From Microcoleus sp. FACHB-61 (GTDB taxonomy: Bacteria > Cyanobacteriota > Cyanobacteriia > Cyanobacteriales > Microcoleaceae): DNA of 64,000 bases. Of the stretch, positions 29,258 through 41,268 are shown in pieces. The position numbers and the translations under genes were made by a program. The notes under the pieces are model-generated. The model worked only from the letters and a program-made list of their open reading frames with translations, did not search any database and was not told the DNA's origin. Within the stretch, counting starts at the first letter, position 1, and each line of letters begins with the position of its first letter. The stretch is taken from positions 1 through 64,000 of the forward strand of contig JACJNY010000055.1 in the NCBI GenBank assembly GCA_014695295.1. The letters are read 5' to 3'.

Positions 29258-32200
29258 ATGAGTCCTACGTTCGCTCAAGTTAACTCACAATCTTCTTTGG
29301 AAAAACGACCCCCGCACTCCTTAGTCTTCATTGACTCCGGCGTGAAAGATTACGAGTCGATTCTAGCGGGAGTGCTGCCGGGACAGCAGGTAGTAATACT
29401 CGATAGCACCAAAAACGGCATCGAACAAATCACCTCTGAAATTGAAAAATATGCCTCTACTAACGGGGCGATAGACTCGGTTCACATTATTTCTCACGGC
29501 AGCTCTGGCAGCCTACAATTAGGCAATACCGCTCTGGGTTCAGATAACATAGAGCAATACAAAAGCCAGTTGGAAAAGTGGCAAACTTCACTAGCCCCAC
29601 AAGCAGACATCATGCTGTACGGGTGCGATGTAGCCGCCGGTACAGGTGCTAATTTCGTCGATCGATTCAGTCAATTAACCGGAGCTGACGTTGCCGCATC
29701 CACCAACATAACTGGCCGCGACGGCGACTGGAATTTAGAATTTGCTGAGGGCAAAATTGAATCCTCCTTAGCCTTGGGGCCCGAGGCTATGGCAAGTTAC
29801 CAAAGTAATTTAGCTACTATCGTGGTAGCCAACAATAGCGATAGCGGGCCCGGTTCATTAAGGGCTGCGATCGCCACCGCTGTTGCAGGCGATATAATTA
29901 CCTTCGCTCCAGGTTTAGCCAGCCAAATCATTACCCTCACCAGCGGTCAACTCGATATTCCAGTTGGCAAAAACATCACCATTGACGGCGCCGCCGCACC
30001 GGGTTTAACCATCAGCGGCAACAACGCATCCCGCGCCTTTTTTGTCAATGCCAACGTTGCGACTGCTACCACTTTTGGTGTCAAAAACCTCATTATTACT
30101 AACGGCAAAACTACCGATCGAGGGGGCGCGATCGGCACAACCGACGAAGTAAACCTCACAGTAGACAATGTTCAGTTCAACAACAACGTCGCCGATAAAG
30201 GCGGTGGGGCAATTTTCGGCAATTTCAACAATACTCTGACTGTTACCAACAGTAAATTCAACGGCAACGTAGCCACCTCCGCTAATGATGAACGCGGTGC
30301 AGGTGCGATCGGCTTTTTGAGTTTCAAAACTATTACAGTCACCAACAGCGACTTCACCAACAACAAAGGAATTAACGGCGGGGCGATTAACAGCCTTCAA
30401 GGTAAGCTGACAATTGACAACTCCCGATTCATCGGCAACGACACCACCGCAGCCGTTTTCGCCCCAACCGATCCCAACGGCAATTCTTTCTTAAGGGGTT
30501 TCGGCGGCGCACTTTATACCGATCGAGCCAGCAATCCCAGCGAAGCTTCCGGCACCATTAAGATCACCAAAAGTGTATTTCAAGACAACAAAGGGCGAGG
30601 CGAAGGCGGAGCAGCTTATCTGTTTACCGGCACGCAAGATAGCGTAAGTATTGCAGACAGCACCTTCCAAAACAACGAAATTCTGGCGCTTCCCGGTGGC
30701 AACAACGGAGTTGGAGGCGGGTTGGTGAACTTGAGCAACGGCCTCAACAAAGGACTTACGGTCTCCAACACCACCTTTGCTGGCAACAAAGCCCCCGCTC
30801 AAGGTGGCGCAATGTGGATCATGGATGCGCCTACCACGGTTACCAACAGCACCTTTTCTGGCAACCAAGTTACTGGGACTACCGACTTTTACGGGAATGT
30901 CGGCGGTGCAATGGCTCTTTATGCCCCCACAACCATCGTCAACACCACCATTGCCGATAATTCCGCCCGTTGGGTTGGTGGAGGCATCTCGGCTGCAGAA
31001 GGAAAGCCTGTCACCGTCAAGAACACGATTTTTTCTAACAACACGGCGGGGAATGAGTTTGGAATTCAGCAGCACACCAGCAGCGAATTAACCGACCAAG
31101 GAGGCAATTTTCAGTGGCCTGTCAAAAAAACCACTAACTTCAACGATTACAATGCGACAGCAAGTATTACGATCGCAGACCCCTTACTTGGCCCTTTGCA
31201 AAACCTCAACGGCGCTTTAGTCAGGCCGCTGCTGACAGGAAGTCCGGCAATTGATCAAGGGATTGCCACCGGCGCACCAGCTACGGATCAGCGTGGCCTG
31301 ACTCGCCCTCAAGATGGCGACAGCATTCCAGGTGCGATCGTGGACAGCGGCTCTTTTGAATTGGGAGGTACTGTCGTCCCGACACCGGCACCAACTCCAA
31401 CACCCGCGCCAACTCCGACACCGACACCGACTCCGGCGCCAACTCCGACGCCGGCGCCAACTCCGACACCGACACCGACTCCGGCGCCAACTCCAACGCC
31501 CGCGCCGACTCCAACTCCGACACCGACTCCGGCGCCAACTCCAACGCCCGCGCCAACTCCAACTCCGACACCGACTCCGGCGCCAACTCCAACGCCCGCG
31601 CCAACTCCAACTCCGACACCGACTCCGGCGCCAACTCCAACGCCCGCGCCAATTCCGACGGAGACTCCGACACCGACGCCCGCGCCAACACCAACTCCAA
31701 CACCAACACCTGCGCCGACACCGACGCCCGCGCCAACACCAACTCCAACACCAACACCCGCGCCGACACCGACGCCCGCGCCAACTCCGACGCCCGCGCC
31801 GACACCTGCGCCGACACCAACACCCGCGCCAACTCCGACGCCCGCGCCGACACCTGCGCCGACACCAACACCCGCGCCAACTCCGACTCCGGCCTCGGAT
31901 GGTTCCCTGCTCGATGACCTCAACCCCCCGGAATTAAACTCTGCCACCATCACCCCCAACCCCGTCCAACAAACTATCAACGGGGGCGACGGTACCGATT
32001 TCATCATGGGTGGCGGTATCAACGACTCGATTAACGGACTTGTCGGCAACGATATTCTCTACGGTATGGGCGGCAATGACAACATTGACGGCGGCGCAGA
32101 TAACGACTTGCTCTTCGGCAATGAAGGCAGCGATTTCATCTCTGGCGGCGCTGGCAACGATACCATCTACGCTGGCAAAGATAATGACACTGTTGTTGGC

Positions 32201-32875
32201 GGAGATGGCGACGACTTTTTGAGGGGAGATCTCGCCAATGATACTGTTGCAGGCAGTGGTGGCAACGACAGCATTTTTGGCGGCAAAAATGACGATATCT
32301 TGCTCGGTGAAAATGGCGACGATTACATTTTAGGCAACTTAGGAAATGACACAATTAATGCTGGAAACGGCAACGATATTGCGTTTGGAAATGAAGGTGC
32401 AGACCTGATTTTTGGGTTATTGGGAAATGACACGCTTTACGGCGGCCAAGAAAACGGCAGTCTCGATGGCGGTGAGGGCAACGACTTGTTGTTCGGCGGC
32501 AATGAAAACGATGTGTTGTTCGGCAACACCGATAACGATACGCTAAAGGGTCGTGATGGTAATGATATCCTCAGCGGCGGTGCTGGTTCCGATTTCCTCA
32601 GCGGCGATGTTGGGGACGATACTTTAATCGGCGGTTCAGGAAATGATGTATTTGTGCTAACTCAAAGTTTGGGTAGCGACATCATTAGTGATTTCCGAAA
32701 GGGAGAGGATTTAATTGGGTTGAATCCTGCTTTGAGTTTCAATCAACTCAGCATCACTTCTAGCAACAATCAGACTTTGATTAGCGTGACTGACACCAAT
32801 CAATTGTTAGCGAAGCTTAACGGTATTACGCCCGGTATCCTCACCGCTGGCGATTTCACTCAGGTAACAATCTAA
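29258..32875 (+). CDS. DUF4347 / beta-helix / RTX exoprotein
   Basis: A 1205-residue protein. I chose ATG 29258 because it has an upstream GGAG and because its N-terminus ([12 protein letters not shown]) matches that of the paralogue at 33473; the open frame extends to 29036. DUF4347 spans about 20-185 with His76, His80 (VHIISHG) and Cys123 (LYGCDVA). A right-handed beta-helix region (190-700) follows, with many TxxNSxFxxN turns as in choice-of-anchor Q or polymorphic outer-membrane-protein repeats. Then come a ~170-residue PTPAPTPTP linker (708-879), RTX nonapeptides (908-1128) and a C-terminal type I secretion-like tail ([16 protein letters not shown]). Probably a secreted, calcium-folded surface protein. 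Confidence 0.85.
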   Translation: MSPTFAQVNSQSSLEKRPPHSLVFIDSGVKDYESILAGVLPGQQVVILDSTKNGIEQITSEIEKYASTNGAIDSVHIISHGSSGSLQLGNTALGSDNIEQYKSQLEKWQTSLAPQADIMLYGCDVAAGTGANFVDRFSQLTGADVAASTNITGRDGDWNLEFAEGKIESSLALGPEAMASYQSNLATIVVANNSDSGPGSLRAAIATAVAGDIITFAPGLASQIITLTSGQLDIPVGKNITIDGAAAPGLTISGNNASRAFFVNANVATATTFGVKNLIITNGKTTDRGGAIGTTDEVNLTVDNVQFNNNVADKGGGAIFGNFNNTLTVTNSKFNGNVATSANDERGAGAIGFLSFKTITVTNSDFTNNKGINGGAINSLQGKLTIDNSRFIGNDTTAAVFAPTDPNGNSFLRGFGGALYTDRASNPSEASGTIKITKSVFQDNKGRGEGGAAYLFTGTQDSVSIADSTFQNNEILALPGGNNGVGGGLVNLSNGLNKGLTVSNTTFAGNKAPAQGGAMWIMDAPTTVTNSTFSGNQVTGTTDFYGNVGGAMALYAPTTIVNTTIADNSARWVGGGISAAEGKPVTVKNTIFSNNTAGNEFGIQQHTSSELTDQGGNFQWPVKKTTNFNDYNATASITIADPLLGPLQNLNGALVRPLLTGSPAIDQGIATGAPATDQRGLTRPQDGDSIPGAIVDSGSFELGGTVVPTPAPTPTPAPTPTPTPTPAPTPTPAPTPTPTPTPAPTPTPAPTPTPTPTPAPTPTPAPTPTPTPTPAPTPTPAPTPTPTPTPAPTPTPAPIPTETPTPTPAPTPTPTPTPAPTPTPAPTPTPTPTPAPTPTPAPTPTPAPTPAPTPTPAPTPTPAPTPAPTPTPAPTPTPASDGSLLDDLNPPELNSATITPNPVQQTINGGDGTDFIMGGGINDSINGLVGNDILYGMGGNDNIDGGADNDLLFGNEGSDFISGGAGNDTIYAGKDNDTVVGGDGDDFLRGDLANDTVAGSGGNDSIFGGKNDDILLGENGDDYILGNLGNDTINAGNGNDIAFGNEGADLIFGLLGNDTLYGGQENGSLDGGEGNDLLFGGNENDVLFGNTDNDTLKGRDGNDILSGGAGSDFLSGDVGDDTLIGGSGNDVFVLTQSLGSDIISDFRKGEDLIGLNPALSFNQLSITSSNNQTLISVTDTNQLLAKLNGITPGILTAGDFTQVTI
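31381..31893 (+). repeat. Pro-Thr-Ala linker minisatellite
   Basis: Built from CCAACTCCGACACCG-like units, with a longer ~48-bp unit recurring between about 31440 and 31650. It encodes [16 protein letters not shown] and is probably length-variable between strains. Confidence 0.85.
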
Positions 32876-32884
32876 CTGCCTCGG

Positions 32885-32909
32885 GTAAGGTGCGCCATAA
32901 GCACCTTAC
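32885..32909 (+). terminator. hairpin after second DUF4347 gene
   Basis: GTAAGGTGC (32885-32893) pairs perfectly with GCACCTTAC (32901-32909) over a 7-nt loop, 10 bp after the stop. A second GGGTAGGGTGCGCC copy lies just downstream (about 32935). Such GGTGCGCC palindromes are common dispersed elements in cyanobacteria, so this may be both a repeat and a terminator. Confidence 0.5.
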
Positions 32910-33383
32910 TACCGGCGCAACATCGGGTAGGGTGCGCCACAAGCACCGCCCGAATAAAGCAAGCTTTCTCAAAAACTAAATTTTGGATTTTTCCGAACTT
33001 TTTGCAAGCGGAAAAACAAGTTAAATTAATCAAATTTTTAGGGAAATTTCCGGGTTTTAGCTAAGGTGAATGTATCAGGTACTAGCTAGAGCCATTCTAA
33101 GGAATTCGGAACTGCAGAAGATCTTTTTGGAATTTAGCATGACTAAGCGTAGACAAGGGTTTGATGCACTGCTTATCTCGCTAATGTACGCAAGGAAACC
33201 TACATAGAGAGGTAGCCCGTCCCGGACTATTTACATTACATCCTCTGCGGTTACTTGCGAAAAAATTCGCTATTATCACACAGCAAAAGCTGATTATAGA
33301 GACAAGTATCGGATTTCACTTAGGGAGAAAATTAAAGTTTTTCCCTAAATCTTAATCTCCCAGATGTATCACCGAGGTTTTAA

Positions 33384-33415
33384 TTCTGCATCTCTAGCCT
33401 TCTGCATCTCTAGCC
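33384..33415. repeat. two tandem 16-bp repeats
   Basis: TTCTGCATCTCTAGCC is repeated exactly at 33384-33399 and 33400-33415, and a third copy starts and breaks off. It lies about 60 bp upstream of the third DUF4347 gene, in its promoter or leader region. Confidence 0.8.
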
Positions 33416-33472
33416 TTCTGCTTTCAAGGTGAATCTACCAGCAAATAGTAAACATTCTCATGGGTATGCCAA

Positions 33473-36400
33473 ATGAGCTCAACTTTTGCCACCAACATAG
33501 ATTCACAATCTGTTCTCCGCAATTCTCCTTCTAAATCTATTGTCTTCATTGATTCCGGCTTAGATGACTATCAAACTATTGCTGGCGGCGTGCTTCCCGG
33601 TGCAGAGATCATCATTTTAGATAAAAATGGCAATGGAGTCGAGCAAATTACTGCGAAACTGCAAAGAATTGCTGCGGCGGGAGGAACTGTAGACCAAGTT
33701 CACATTTTTTCTCACGGCAATTCTGGCAGCTTGCAGCTAGGTTCTGCGACGTTGAATGCGGATAATTTGCCGCAATATGAAAGCCAGTTGCAAGGGTGGC
33801 GAAATGCGCTGAGCGACAAAGCAGATATTGTGCTTTACGGTTGCGATGTTGCTGCGGGTTCGGGGAGCGATTTTGTCGATCGCCTGGGCGAGTTAACCGG
33901 GGCTGATATTGCCGCATCCAGCGATCGCACTGGCAGCGGTGGTAACTGGAATTTGGAGTTTGCCAAGGGTGATATTGAAGCACCGCTAGCTTTGACTCCA
34001 GAGGCAATGGCGGATTACCGAGGGGCTTTAGCAACTATTACCGTTACTAACACTAATGATAGCGGACCGGGTTCATTGAGAAGTGCGATCGCCTCCGCAG
34101 CCGCCGGCGATACCATTCAATTTGCCTCTACTCTTGCCAACCAAACAATTACTCTCTCGAACGGCCAACTTGTCATCAACAAAAACTTGATAATTGATGC
34201 AGTTGGTGCGACAAATTTAACCATCAGTGGCAACAATGCTTCGCGGGTTATCCTCACAGAAGGTGCAACAAATGTTACTCTAAAAAACCTGATTGTTGCC
34301 AACGGCAAAGTTTCTGGTACTGACCCAAATAATCAGACAACTAGCGCCGGTGGCGGCATTCAAACAGGAGGTAGCAGCACTTTAACTTTAGAAAATTGCC
34401 AAGTCAATAATAATGTTGCCGGTTTTGGTGGCGGCATTTACACGGGTTTCCGCAGCACGACGACTGTAATTAACAGCAAGTTTAGCGGCAATGACGGTTC
34501 GCTAGCGGATAATACCGAACGCGGTGGCGGCGCGATCGCAACCAAAAGCGGGGGTGTTCTGACTATCAGAGATAGCGAATTTACCAACAACAAAGGCAGC
34601 TACGGCGGAGCTGTTAATAACCTGTTGGGCAGCATGACGATCGAAAACTCTAAATTCACCGGCAACGTGACAGATAAAGGCGTTGGCGGGGCAGTTTACG
34701 TCGATGGCGCTAATGCTTCGGGCCCCAATGCAACCCCTGGCCCTGTTCCCGGAAATATTGTCATCCGCAACAGCGTTTTTGATGGCAATATCGGAGCGAG
34801 AGAAGGAGGCGCAGCCTTTCTGTTTGGTTATTTGCAAGATAAAGTGATCTTGGAAAATAGCACTTTTATTAACAATAAAGCTGTTAAAGATCCAGCAGGA
34901 GTTGGAGGTTCGGGAGGCGCAGTCCGTCACGGAAATACCGAACTTACTGTAACAAACTCCACTTTTGCTAATAACCAAGCTGAAGATAATGGGGGCGGTT
35001 TGTGGTCGGGAGAGAATGGAAACATCAACATTGTCAACAGTACCTTTTCCGGCAACAGCGCTGCTAAGCAGGGCGGAGCAATGGTTGTCGCTAACAGAGA
35101 TTCCTTTTCGACTAACATCGTCAATTCGACTATTGCTAAGAATACCGCTGAATTTTCGGGAGGTATTGCTACTTTTAACGATCCTGTGAAATCGCCAATT
35201 ACTGTCAAGAATTCGATTTTTGATAGGAATACGGCAAGTAATCCTTTTAAAAATAGGCAGCACACTGGACGGGAGCTCATCGATGGGGGAAACAATCTTC
35301 AATTTCCTGCTAAACTGACCGTGGGAGATCCTAATGATAGTAATGTTACGGCAAGTATTAAGATCGCAGACCCCTTACTTGGCCCTTTGCAAAATATTAA
35401 CGGCGCTTTTGTGCTGCCGCTGCTAACAGGAAGTCCGGCAATTGATACCGGTACTGGTGCGGGCGCGCCGACTGCGGATCAGCGCGGTGTGAGTCGCCCT
35501 CAAGATGGTGATAATAACGGAAGTGCGATCGTCGATATCGGCGCTTTTGAATTCACTACACTCACGCCGACTCCGACTCCGACGCCTACACCCGCGCCGA
35601 CTCCGACTCCGACTGAGACTCCGACTCCGACGCCGACACCCGCGCCGACACCGACTCCGACTGAGACTCCGACTCCGACTCCAACGCCTACACCGGCGCC
35701 GACACCCACTCCGACTGAGACTCCGACTCCGACGCCTACACCGGCGCCGACTCCGACGCCTACACCGGCGCCCACACCCACTCCGACACCGGCGCCGACA
35801 CCCACTCCGACACCGGCCCCAACTCCCACTCCGACACCCGCACCGACACCCACTCCGACACCCACTCCGACACCGGACACAGATGATTGCCTCTGCGATC
35901 GTGTCAGCGCCCCGGAATTAAACTCTGCTACCATTACTCCCAACCCCGTCGAGCAAACTATCAACGGCGGTAACGGTGTCGATTTCATCATGGGTGGCAG
36001 CATCAACGACTCGATTAACGGACTTGCCGGCAACGATACTCTTTACGGTATGGGCGGCAATGACAACATTGACGGCGGTGCAGATAACGACTCGCTCTTC
36101 GGCAATGAAGGCAGCGATTTCATCCAAGGCAATGAAGGCAACGATACTATCTATGCTGGCAAAGATAATGACACTGTTGTTGGCGGAGATGGCGAGGACT
36201 TTTTGAGGGGAGATATAGCCAATGATACTGTTGCCGGCGGTCTTGGCAACGACAGCATTTTTGGCGGTAAAGATGACGATATCTTGCTCGGTGAAGATGG
36301 ATCCGACTACATTTTAGGCAACTTAGGGAATGACACAATTAATGCTGGAAACGGCAACGATATTGCCTTTGGCAATGAAGGTGCAGACCTGATTTTTGGC

Positions 36401-36853
36401 TTATTGGGAAATGACACACTTTACGGCGGCAAAGAAAACGACAGTCTCTGCGGCGGCGACGGTAACGACTTGCTGTTTGGTAACAATGATGCCGATGTTG
36501 TAGACGGTTGTCTCGACAACGATACGCTTTACGGCGGTAAGGGTAATGATATCATCAGCGGCGGTGGTGGTTCCGATTTCCTCAGCGGCGATGTAGGAGA
36601 TGATACTTTGACTGGCGGTTCGGGAAATGATGTATTTCTGCTAAATCAAAGTGTGGGTAGCGACATCATTAGTGATTTCCGCAAAGGCGAGGACTTAATT
36701 GGGTTAAATTCCGGTTTTAGTTTTAATCAGCTCAGCATTACTTCTAGCAACAATCAGACTTTGATTAGTGTGAGTGATACTGGTCAATTGCTGGCAACAT
36801 TGAACGGTGTAGTGGCGGGTACTCTTGCTGCTAGCGATTTCATTACTCTGTAG
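33473..36853 (+). CDS. DUF4347 / beta-helix / RTX exoprotein, paralogue
   Basis: A 1126-residue paralogue of the gene at 29258 with the same architecture. It has DUF4347 (His77, His81 in VHIFSHG; Cys124 in LYGCDVA) and a beta-helix region starting [20 protein letters not shown] (about 185-690). [18 protein letters not shown] linker (about 696-803) and RTX nonapeptides (828-1050) follow. The C-terminal tail is nearly the same as in the neighbour ([16 protein letters not shown]...[15 protein letters not shown]). The RTX and tail parts are far more alike between the two than the beta-helix and linker parts. Two cysteines flank the linker (DDCLCDR). Likely exported by a type I system encoded elsewhere. 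Confidence 0.85.
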   Translation: MSSTFATNIDSQSVLRNSPSKSIVFIDSGLDDYQTIAGGVLPGAEIIILDKNGNGVEQITAKLQRIAAAGGTVDQVHIFSHGNSGSLQLGSATLNADNLPQYESQLQGWRNALSDKADIVLYGCDVAAGSGSDFVDRLGELTGADIAASSDRTGSGGNWNLEFAKGDIEAPLALTPEAMADYRGALATITVTNTNDSGPGSLRSAIASAAAGDTIQFASTLANQTITLSNGQLVINKNLIIDAVGATNLTISGNNASRVILTEGATNVTLKNLIVANGKVSGTDPNNQTTSAGGGIQTGGSSTLTLENCQVNNNVAGFGGGIYTGFRSTTTVINSKFSGNDGSLADNTERGGGAIATKSGGVLTIRDSEFTNNKGSYGGAVNNLLGSMTIENSKFTGNVTDKGVGGAVYVDGANASGPNATPGPVPGNIVIRNSVFDGNIGAREGGAAFLFGYLQDKVILENSTFINNKAVKDPAGVGGSGGAVRHGNTELTVTNSTFANNQAEDNGGGLWSGENGNINIVNSTFSGNSAAKQGGAMVVANRDSFSTNIVNSTIAKNTAEFSGGIATFNDPVKSPITVKNSIFDRNTASNPFKNRQHTGRELIDGGNNLQFPAKLTVGDPNDSNVTASIKIADPLLGPLQNINGAFVLPLLTGSPAIDTGTGAGAPTADQRGVSRPQDGDNNGSAIVDIGAFEFTTLTPTPTPTPTPAPTPTPTETPTPTPTPAPTPTPTETPTPTPTPTPAPTPTPTETPTPTPTPAPTPTPTPAPTPTPTPAPTPTPTPAPTPTPTPAPTPTPTPTPTPDTDDCLCDRVSAPELNSATITPNPVEQTINGGNGVDFIMGGSINDSINGLAGNDTLYGMGGNDNIDGGADNDSLFGNEGSDFIQGNEGNDTIYAGKDNDTVVGGDGEDFLRGDIANDTVAGGLGNDSIFGGKDDDILLGEDGSDYILGNLGNDTINAGNGNDIAFGNEGADLIFGLLGNDTLYGGKENDSLCGGDGNDLLFGNNDADVVDGCLDNDTLYGGKGNDIISGGGGSDFLSGDVGDDTLTGGSGNDVFLLNQSVGSDIISDFRKGEDLIGLNSGFSFNQLSITSSNNQTLISVSDTGQLLATLNGVVAGTLAASDFITL
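35559..35880 (+). repeat. Pro-Thr linker minisatellite with TETPTP units
   Basis: CCGACTCC/ACACCCACTCC units encode [17 protein letters not shown]. The order of units differs from that in the neighbouring paralogue, consistent with independent expansion. Confidence 0.8.
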
Positions 36854-36858
36854 TTATT

Positions 36859-36979
36859 ATACCAAATCCGGCTTGGCTACTCCCTTTATCCTTCGGCGGT
36901 TGAAACCGCTACTACAAAAACTCTCGTTCGAGCAGAGGGGACTAACAGATAAAGGGAGTATTTAAGCCGAATTTAGTAT
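36859..36979. repeat. MITE-like inverted-repeat element
   Basis: Terminal arms ATACCAAATCCGGCTT (36859-36874) and AAGCCGAATTTAGTAT (36964-36979) match at 14 of 16 positions. Inside them a perfect 12-bp stem follows, ACTCCCTTTATC (36879-36890) with GATAAAGGGAGT (36948-36959). The centre holds GCGGTTGAAACCGC (36896-36909). With no coding capacity and a length of 121 bp, it fits a miniature inverted-repeat element. It sits directly after the stop of the DUF4347 gene. Confidence 0.65.
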
Positions 36980-37109
36980 TAGAGCAGATTCCGATAAAGA
37001 GTATCCAATGTAGAGAAATCTTATATAATATTCTGATGCTCTAGCCACACAGATTAATCAATTATTCCTAATAAAGCTGACTTAATATTATTGCGTCCCA
37101 ATGCGCGAG

Positions 37110-37579
37110 CAATCATCAACAGGGAAATCCAGAGTAAGCATTTTATCAATTTCTCGATAAATATAAAGATTTTATTTTCAGGAAATTTGACGAGCAAGAT
37201 ATCTTCTATAAAATGACTCTATCTCTGAAGCAGGGAGATATTTTCTTCATTTCGCCACCAGGTTTTTAAGTTAATTTATTCTAAAAGACTGAAACTGCGA
37301 CACAGTTCCCCAACGATTCCTTTATACCACTGTAGAGGGGTGATATTTTTGCTGCCAATACGGGTCATGTCAATGGTGCTACATTAAAAAGCTTCATTTT
37401 GCAGTCGATGTTGAGTGCGGACTAAGAGAGAAAATTTCCCATTTGTCGCGAGTTTAGGACGTAACAAAATTCGCCAGCTTTTAAAGTTCATAGAGTTCGG
37501 AATCTGCTTGTCTTACTACGTAGGTAGGTGCATTATTAGCGAGACTGCCGCCGATTTGCTATTGGTAATTCTTCATCAT
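37110..37579 (-). pseudogene. remnant of AAA-like/WD40 gene, N-terminal part only
   Basis: Read on the minus strand, this is a decayed copy of the first ~155 codons of the two genes that follow. The start MMKNYQ is followed at once by a stop, then [24 protein letters not shown] before further stops and frameshifts. DNA-level similarity to 41085-41244 and 44560-44952 continues through the Walker A and Walker B regions and stops near 37110. The sequence just upstream of the start (37580-37614) also matches that upstream of the intact gene (41245-41280). It is therefore a third, dead copy from tandem duplication. Confidence 0.85.
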
Positions 37580-37659
37580 TTTGAGTTAAAATTTTCTGAT
37601 TATTTAGCGATCGCCTGAGGCTTCAAATAACTGGGGGCTTTGAAACGGCCAAACAGTTT

Positions 37660-40600
37660 TTAGTGGCGAGTTGCAATCTTACTACCAAAAGTGCCGATGC
37701 CGTCACAGAGGTGGCGATCGCCCTTTTCCACCGCCCCATTCGTCCGCAAATAATCCCGCACCCAGTCGCATCCATACTGGAGGAAATCGAGCTGGAAAAT
37801 CGCCTCTAAATTCCACAAAATTGCTGTTTTGTCCTGACTGGCTGAAGCGATTAACTTCCCATCTGGGCTAAAGCTGACTCCGAATACCCCATCGCTATGT
37901 CCCTTTAAGGTTTCAAGCTCTTGACCGTCGTAGCTCCAAAGTTTAACTGTGCCGTCGAAACTTGCCGAGGCGATCGTTTTTCCATCGGGGCTAAATGCCA
38001 CTCCAAACACCCCATTTTTGTGTCCCTTTAAGGCTGTTATTTCTGTACCGTCCCGTCGCCAAAGTCTCACCATGCTATCCATACCTGCTGAAGCGATCGT
38101 CTTGCCATCAGGGCTAAATGCCACTCCAGCTACCTGACGGCGATGGCTTGTTAAAGTGTGTAGAAGCTTGTAGGTGGGCTTTCCAGATGCGATCGCATTA
38201 TCCCACTGCCAAAGTTTGACAGTGCCGTCCACGCTAGCTGAGGCAATGAGCTTTCCGTCGGGGCTAAAGGCAACTCCGTTAATATGATCGGTATGCCCTT
38301 TGAGAGTTGCCAATTCAGTGCCGTCAATTCTCCAGACTTTAACGGTTTTGTCCTCACCCACCGAAGCGAGTGACTGCCCATCTGGATGGAAATCAACGGC
38401 GAATACTCTGCCTTGATGTCCGGTGAAAGTCTGGAGTAAGGTGCCATCCAGTCGCCACAACCGTACAGTGCTGTCATAACCGCCTGTAGCAATGGTATTT
38501 CCGTTTGGGCTGAAATCTACTCCGAAAACTTTATCGGCTTGTTTAGGGAAAGTGCGAATTAAGCTACCATCAAGCCGCCAAAGTTTAACTGTATTGTCAC
38601 GACTGGCGGTGGCAATTGTCTTACCATCAGGACTAAATTTTATGGTGTAAATTGATGCTTGATGTCCGTTAAGAGTCTGGAGCAAACTGTCATCAAGCTT
38701 CCAAAGTGCGATCGGGCCATCCCAACTGGAGGAGGCGAGAATTTGTCCGTCAGGACTCCAAGTCACTCCAGAGACAACATCCTTGGCGACTGGCAGGGTT
38801 TTTACGAGAGTCCCGTCAAGCTTCCAAAGTTTGACTGTTCTGTCAAGACTTGCCGAAGCGAGCAAACTACCTTGAGGGTTAAAAGCGATTTTGCCTACTG
38901 CATCGCTGTGTCCAGCTAGGGTTTGGACTAAAGTTCCATCAAGATGCCAAAGTTTGACCGTTTTATCCCAACTCGCCGAGGCGATGAGATTTCCTTGAGG
39001 GCTGAAGGCAACATTCCTGACTCTATCCGTATGTCCGGTGATAGTTCTTATCATTTTACCGTCTGCATTCCAGAGTTTGATGGTTTGATCTTTAGAAGCA
39101 GATGCAATGGTTTGACTGTCAGGGCTAAAGGCAATGCTGTCAACTTCATCGGTATGTCCGGTGAGAGTTCTCAGCAGTTTGCCGTCTGTACTCCAGAGTT
39201 TAACTGTTTTATCTTTAGAAGCGGAAGCAATAATCTGATTGTTAGGAGCGATCGCTACTTGTGTAATATCCTTGGTATGTCCTGTGAAGGTTTGCCATAA
39301 GGTATAATTCGGCTTGACCTTGGGTGATTTTGTACTGTTTTTGCGCCAAATTTTGATGGTCTTATCCCCAGAACCAGAAGCAATTAGATCCCCTCTGGGG
39401 TTAAATATGACTCCCCAAACTGTATTGTTGTGTCCTTGAAGCGTTCCTACTTTTGTACCATCTTTTTTCCAAATATCGATGGTTTTATCGGCAGAAGCTG
39501 AGGCGATGAGTTCCCCATCAGGACTGAATGCTACATCGTTAACCACATTATCATGCCCCGATAAGTGGTTATACTCAACTGCTCCATAAACAGCTTGATG
39601 GAGAGCTTCTTTAACTGAACGTTCGATATCTGGGTCTACAACACCTAACTTTTGCAGTTGTCGCTTTCCTCTGATAGCTTCTATTAATGCGTCTAATTTT
39701 TGGTTTGAGGCGAATAGTGCTTCGGAAGATTTGGCGATCGCTTTGATCTCGCTGATAGCAGTTTGCCGATACTGAAAATATACCGTTAGCCCCAATGCAC
39801 AGACTAGAATTAATGCTATACTTACTACAAAAAGCAAAAATCTTTGTCGCTTGTAACTTTTTTTCTCTAGTGCTAATCTTTTTTGTTGCTCTATTAGCCT
39901 GGATTCAACTTCTTTAGCACGTTCTGCTTCTAAGACTCGCTGCATTTCTGTTCGGTCTAATTCTTCCGAAGCTACTAAAAATTGATAATCTAAGTCACTC
40001 AAACTTTTACCCTGGGCCCAAGCTTGAGAATTTTTTAATGCTTGTCCACGTAACAGTCGCGATTGATCGCTCTGCTTGGAAAATATCCAAGCATCAAAGG
40101 CTTGAGAGTAGGGACGTAAGGAACCGAGATGTTTTTCTACCCATTCTTGGTTAAATACTGCTTGATAAATGAGGTTTCTTACTTGTAAAAAACCTTGGTA
40201 CTTTACTACCAAACCAGATAGTAAGAGTTCTACCTGTTCTCGTGAGTCATCAGTGGAGACTTGCACTCCTTGTAATATTTTTTGATAGATTCCAAGGAGT
40301 CTTCCAGCACGTTGTTCATTTCTCAGAATGCGATCGCGTATGGTTTTTAAATGCTCCGGTTCGTCCTGCGATTCCCATTTATCGATGATGCGCGACCGCA
40401 CCAAACTATCGACCCAAAATGCCTCTGCTCCCGGGGGAATTTTTACTGATCCGCCCACTGTTTCAAGGCTAGCTCTGTACGCCAAATAGCAGAGTTTATG
40501 GGTGAGGAATGGCTGTCCTGAAGTCCAAGCTAATATTTGTTTGAGAACAGCATCAGGATTACTTACAGCGCTCTCTAATCCTTTAACTAATAGTTGGGAT

Positions 40601-41244
40601 TCGGGCAGTTCAAAACCCTGCAAATCTATAGCGTGACCAATATTAAAAGGAGTGCGCTTTTTGTCAGCAATTAAATCGCTTGGCGTGGCTACTCCAAAAA
40701 TTGCAAAACTAATGCGGTTATACTCTGGATTAATCGCTCGCTGATTGTAGCAAAACCGGATCAGGGCAAAAAAATCATCGACAGCGAAATCCAAACTGAG
40801 AATGCTATCGATTTCATCGATGAATATAAAGAGGCGCTCTTGAGGAAACTTGACCAGTAGGATATCTTCAATAAAATGGCTCAATCTTTGCAGAAACGAG
40901 ACATCTTCTTCGTCGCGCCACCAGGTTTTAAAATTAACTTGCCCAAAAAGATTGAAGCCGCGCCACAAATCCGCGACCATTCCTTTATACCACTGTAAAG
41001 GGGTGATGTTTTCGCTACCAATGCGGGTCAGGTCAAGGGTGCTGCATTGAAAACCTTCTGCTTGCAGTCGGTGCAGGGTGCGGACTAAGAGAGAAGATTT
41101 GCCCATTTGTCGCGAGTTGAGGATGTAACAAAATTCCCCAGCTTTTAATGCTTCATACAGTTCGTAATCTGCTTGTCTTACTACGTATGTAGGCGCATTA
41201 TTGGCGAGACTGCCCCCTATTTGGTATTGATAATTGTTCATCAT
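37660..41244 (-). CDS. AAA-like domain / membrane / 14-WD40 protein
   Basis: A 1194-residue protein. An AAA-like (PF14516-type) ATPase occupies about 1-350: Walker [10 protein letters not shown] at 43-51, Walker [10 protein letters not shown] near 140-147. A helical, charged segment is followed by one hydrophobic segment (about 466-492). Then come 14 WD40 repeats (about 560-1150, GH...FSPDG...IASAS.D.TVKLW), enough for two seven-bladed propellers. The tail is conserved ([11 protein letters not shown]...DRHLCDGIG). Such proteins look like STAND-type signal ATPases that sense through the propellers and switch by ATP. The partner or target is unknown. A paralogue lies 24 bp upstream in the same direction. 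Confidence 0.85.
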   Translation of the reverse strand: MMNNYQYQIGGSLANNAPTYVVRQADYELYEALKAGEFCYILNSRQMGKSSLLVRTLHRLQAEGFQCSTLDLTRIGSENITPLQWYKGMVADLWRGFNLFGQVNFKTWWRDEEDVSFLQRLSHFIEDILLVKFPQERLFIFIDEIDSILSLDFAVDDFFALIRFCYNQRAINPEYNRISFAIFGVATPSDLIADKKRTPFNIGHAIDLQGFELPESQLLVKGLESAVSNPDAVLKQILAWTSGQPFLTHKLCYLAYRASLETVGGSVKIPPGAEAFWVDSLVRSRIIDKWESQDEPEHLKTIRDRILRNEQRAGRLLGIYQKILQGVQVSTDDSREQVELLLSGLVVKYQGFLQVRNLIYQAVFNQEWVEKHLGSLRPYSQAFDAWIFSKQSDQSRLLRGQALKNSQAWAQGKSLSDLDYQFLVASEELDRTEMQRVLEAERAKEVESRLIEQQKRLALEKKSYKRQRFLLFVVSIALILVCALGLTVYFQYRQTAISEIKAIAKSSEALFASNQKLDALIEAIRGKRQLQKLGVVDPDIERSVKEALHQAVYGAVEYNHLSGHDNVVNDVAFSPDGELIASASADKTIDIWKKDGTKVGTLQGHNNTVWGVIFNPRGDLIASGSGDKTIKIWRKNSTKSPKVKPNYTLWQTFTGHTKDITQVAIAPNNQIIASASKDKTVKLWSTDGKLLRTLTGHTDEVDSIAFSPDSQTIASASKDQTIKLWNADGKMIRTITGHTDRVRNVAFSPQGNLIASASWDKTVKLWHLDGTLVQTLAGHSDAVGKIAFNPQGSLLASASLDRTVKLWKLDGTLVKTLPVAKDVVSGVTWSPDGQILASSSWDGPIALWKLDDSLLQTLNGHQASIYTIKFSPDGKTIATASRDNTVKLWRLDGSLIRTFPKQADKVFGVDFSPNGNTIATGGYDSTVRLWRLDGTLLQTFTGHQGRVFAVDFHPDGQSLASVGEDKTVKVWRIDGTELATLKGHTDHINGVAFSPDGKLIASASVDGTVKLWQWDNAIASGKPTYKLLHTLTSHRRQVAGVAFSPDGKTIASAGMDSMVRLWRRDGTEITALKGHKNGVFGVAFSPDGKTIASASFDGTVKLWSYDGQELETLKGHSDGVFGVSFSPDGKLIASASQDKTAILWNLEAIFQLDFLQYGCDWVRDYLRTNGAVEKGDRHLCDGIGTFGSKIATRH

Positions 41245-41268
41245 TTTGAGTTAAGAGTTTCTGATTAT

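Noticed and set aside
31381-31893. CRISPR-like regular repeats
   Set aside because: Periodic but without unique spacers; the repeats code for a Pro-Thr linker in frame.
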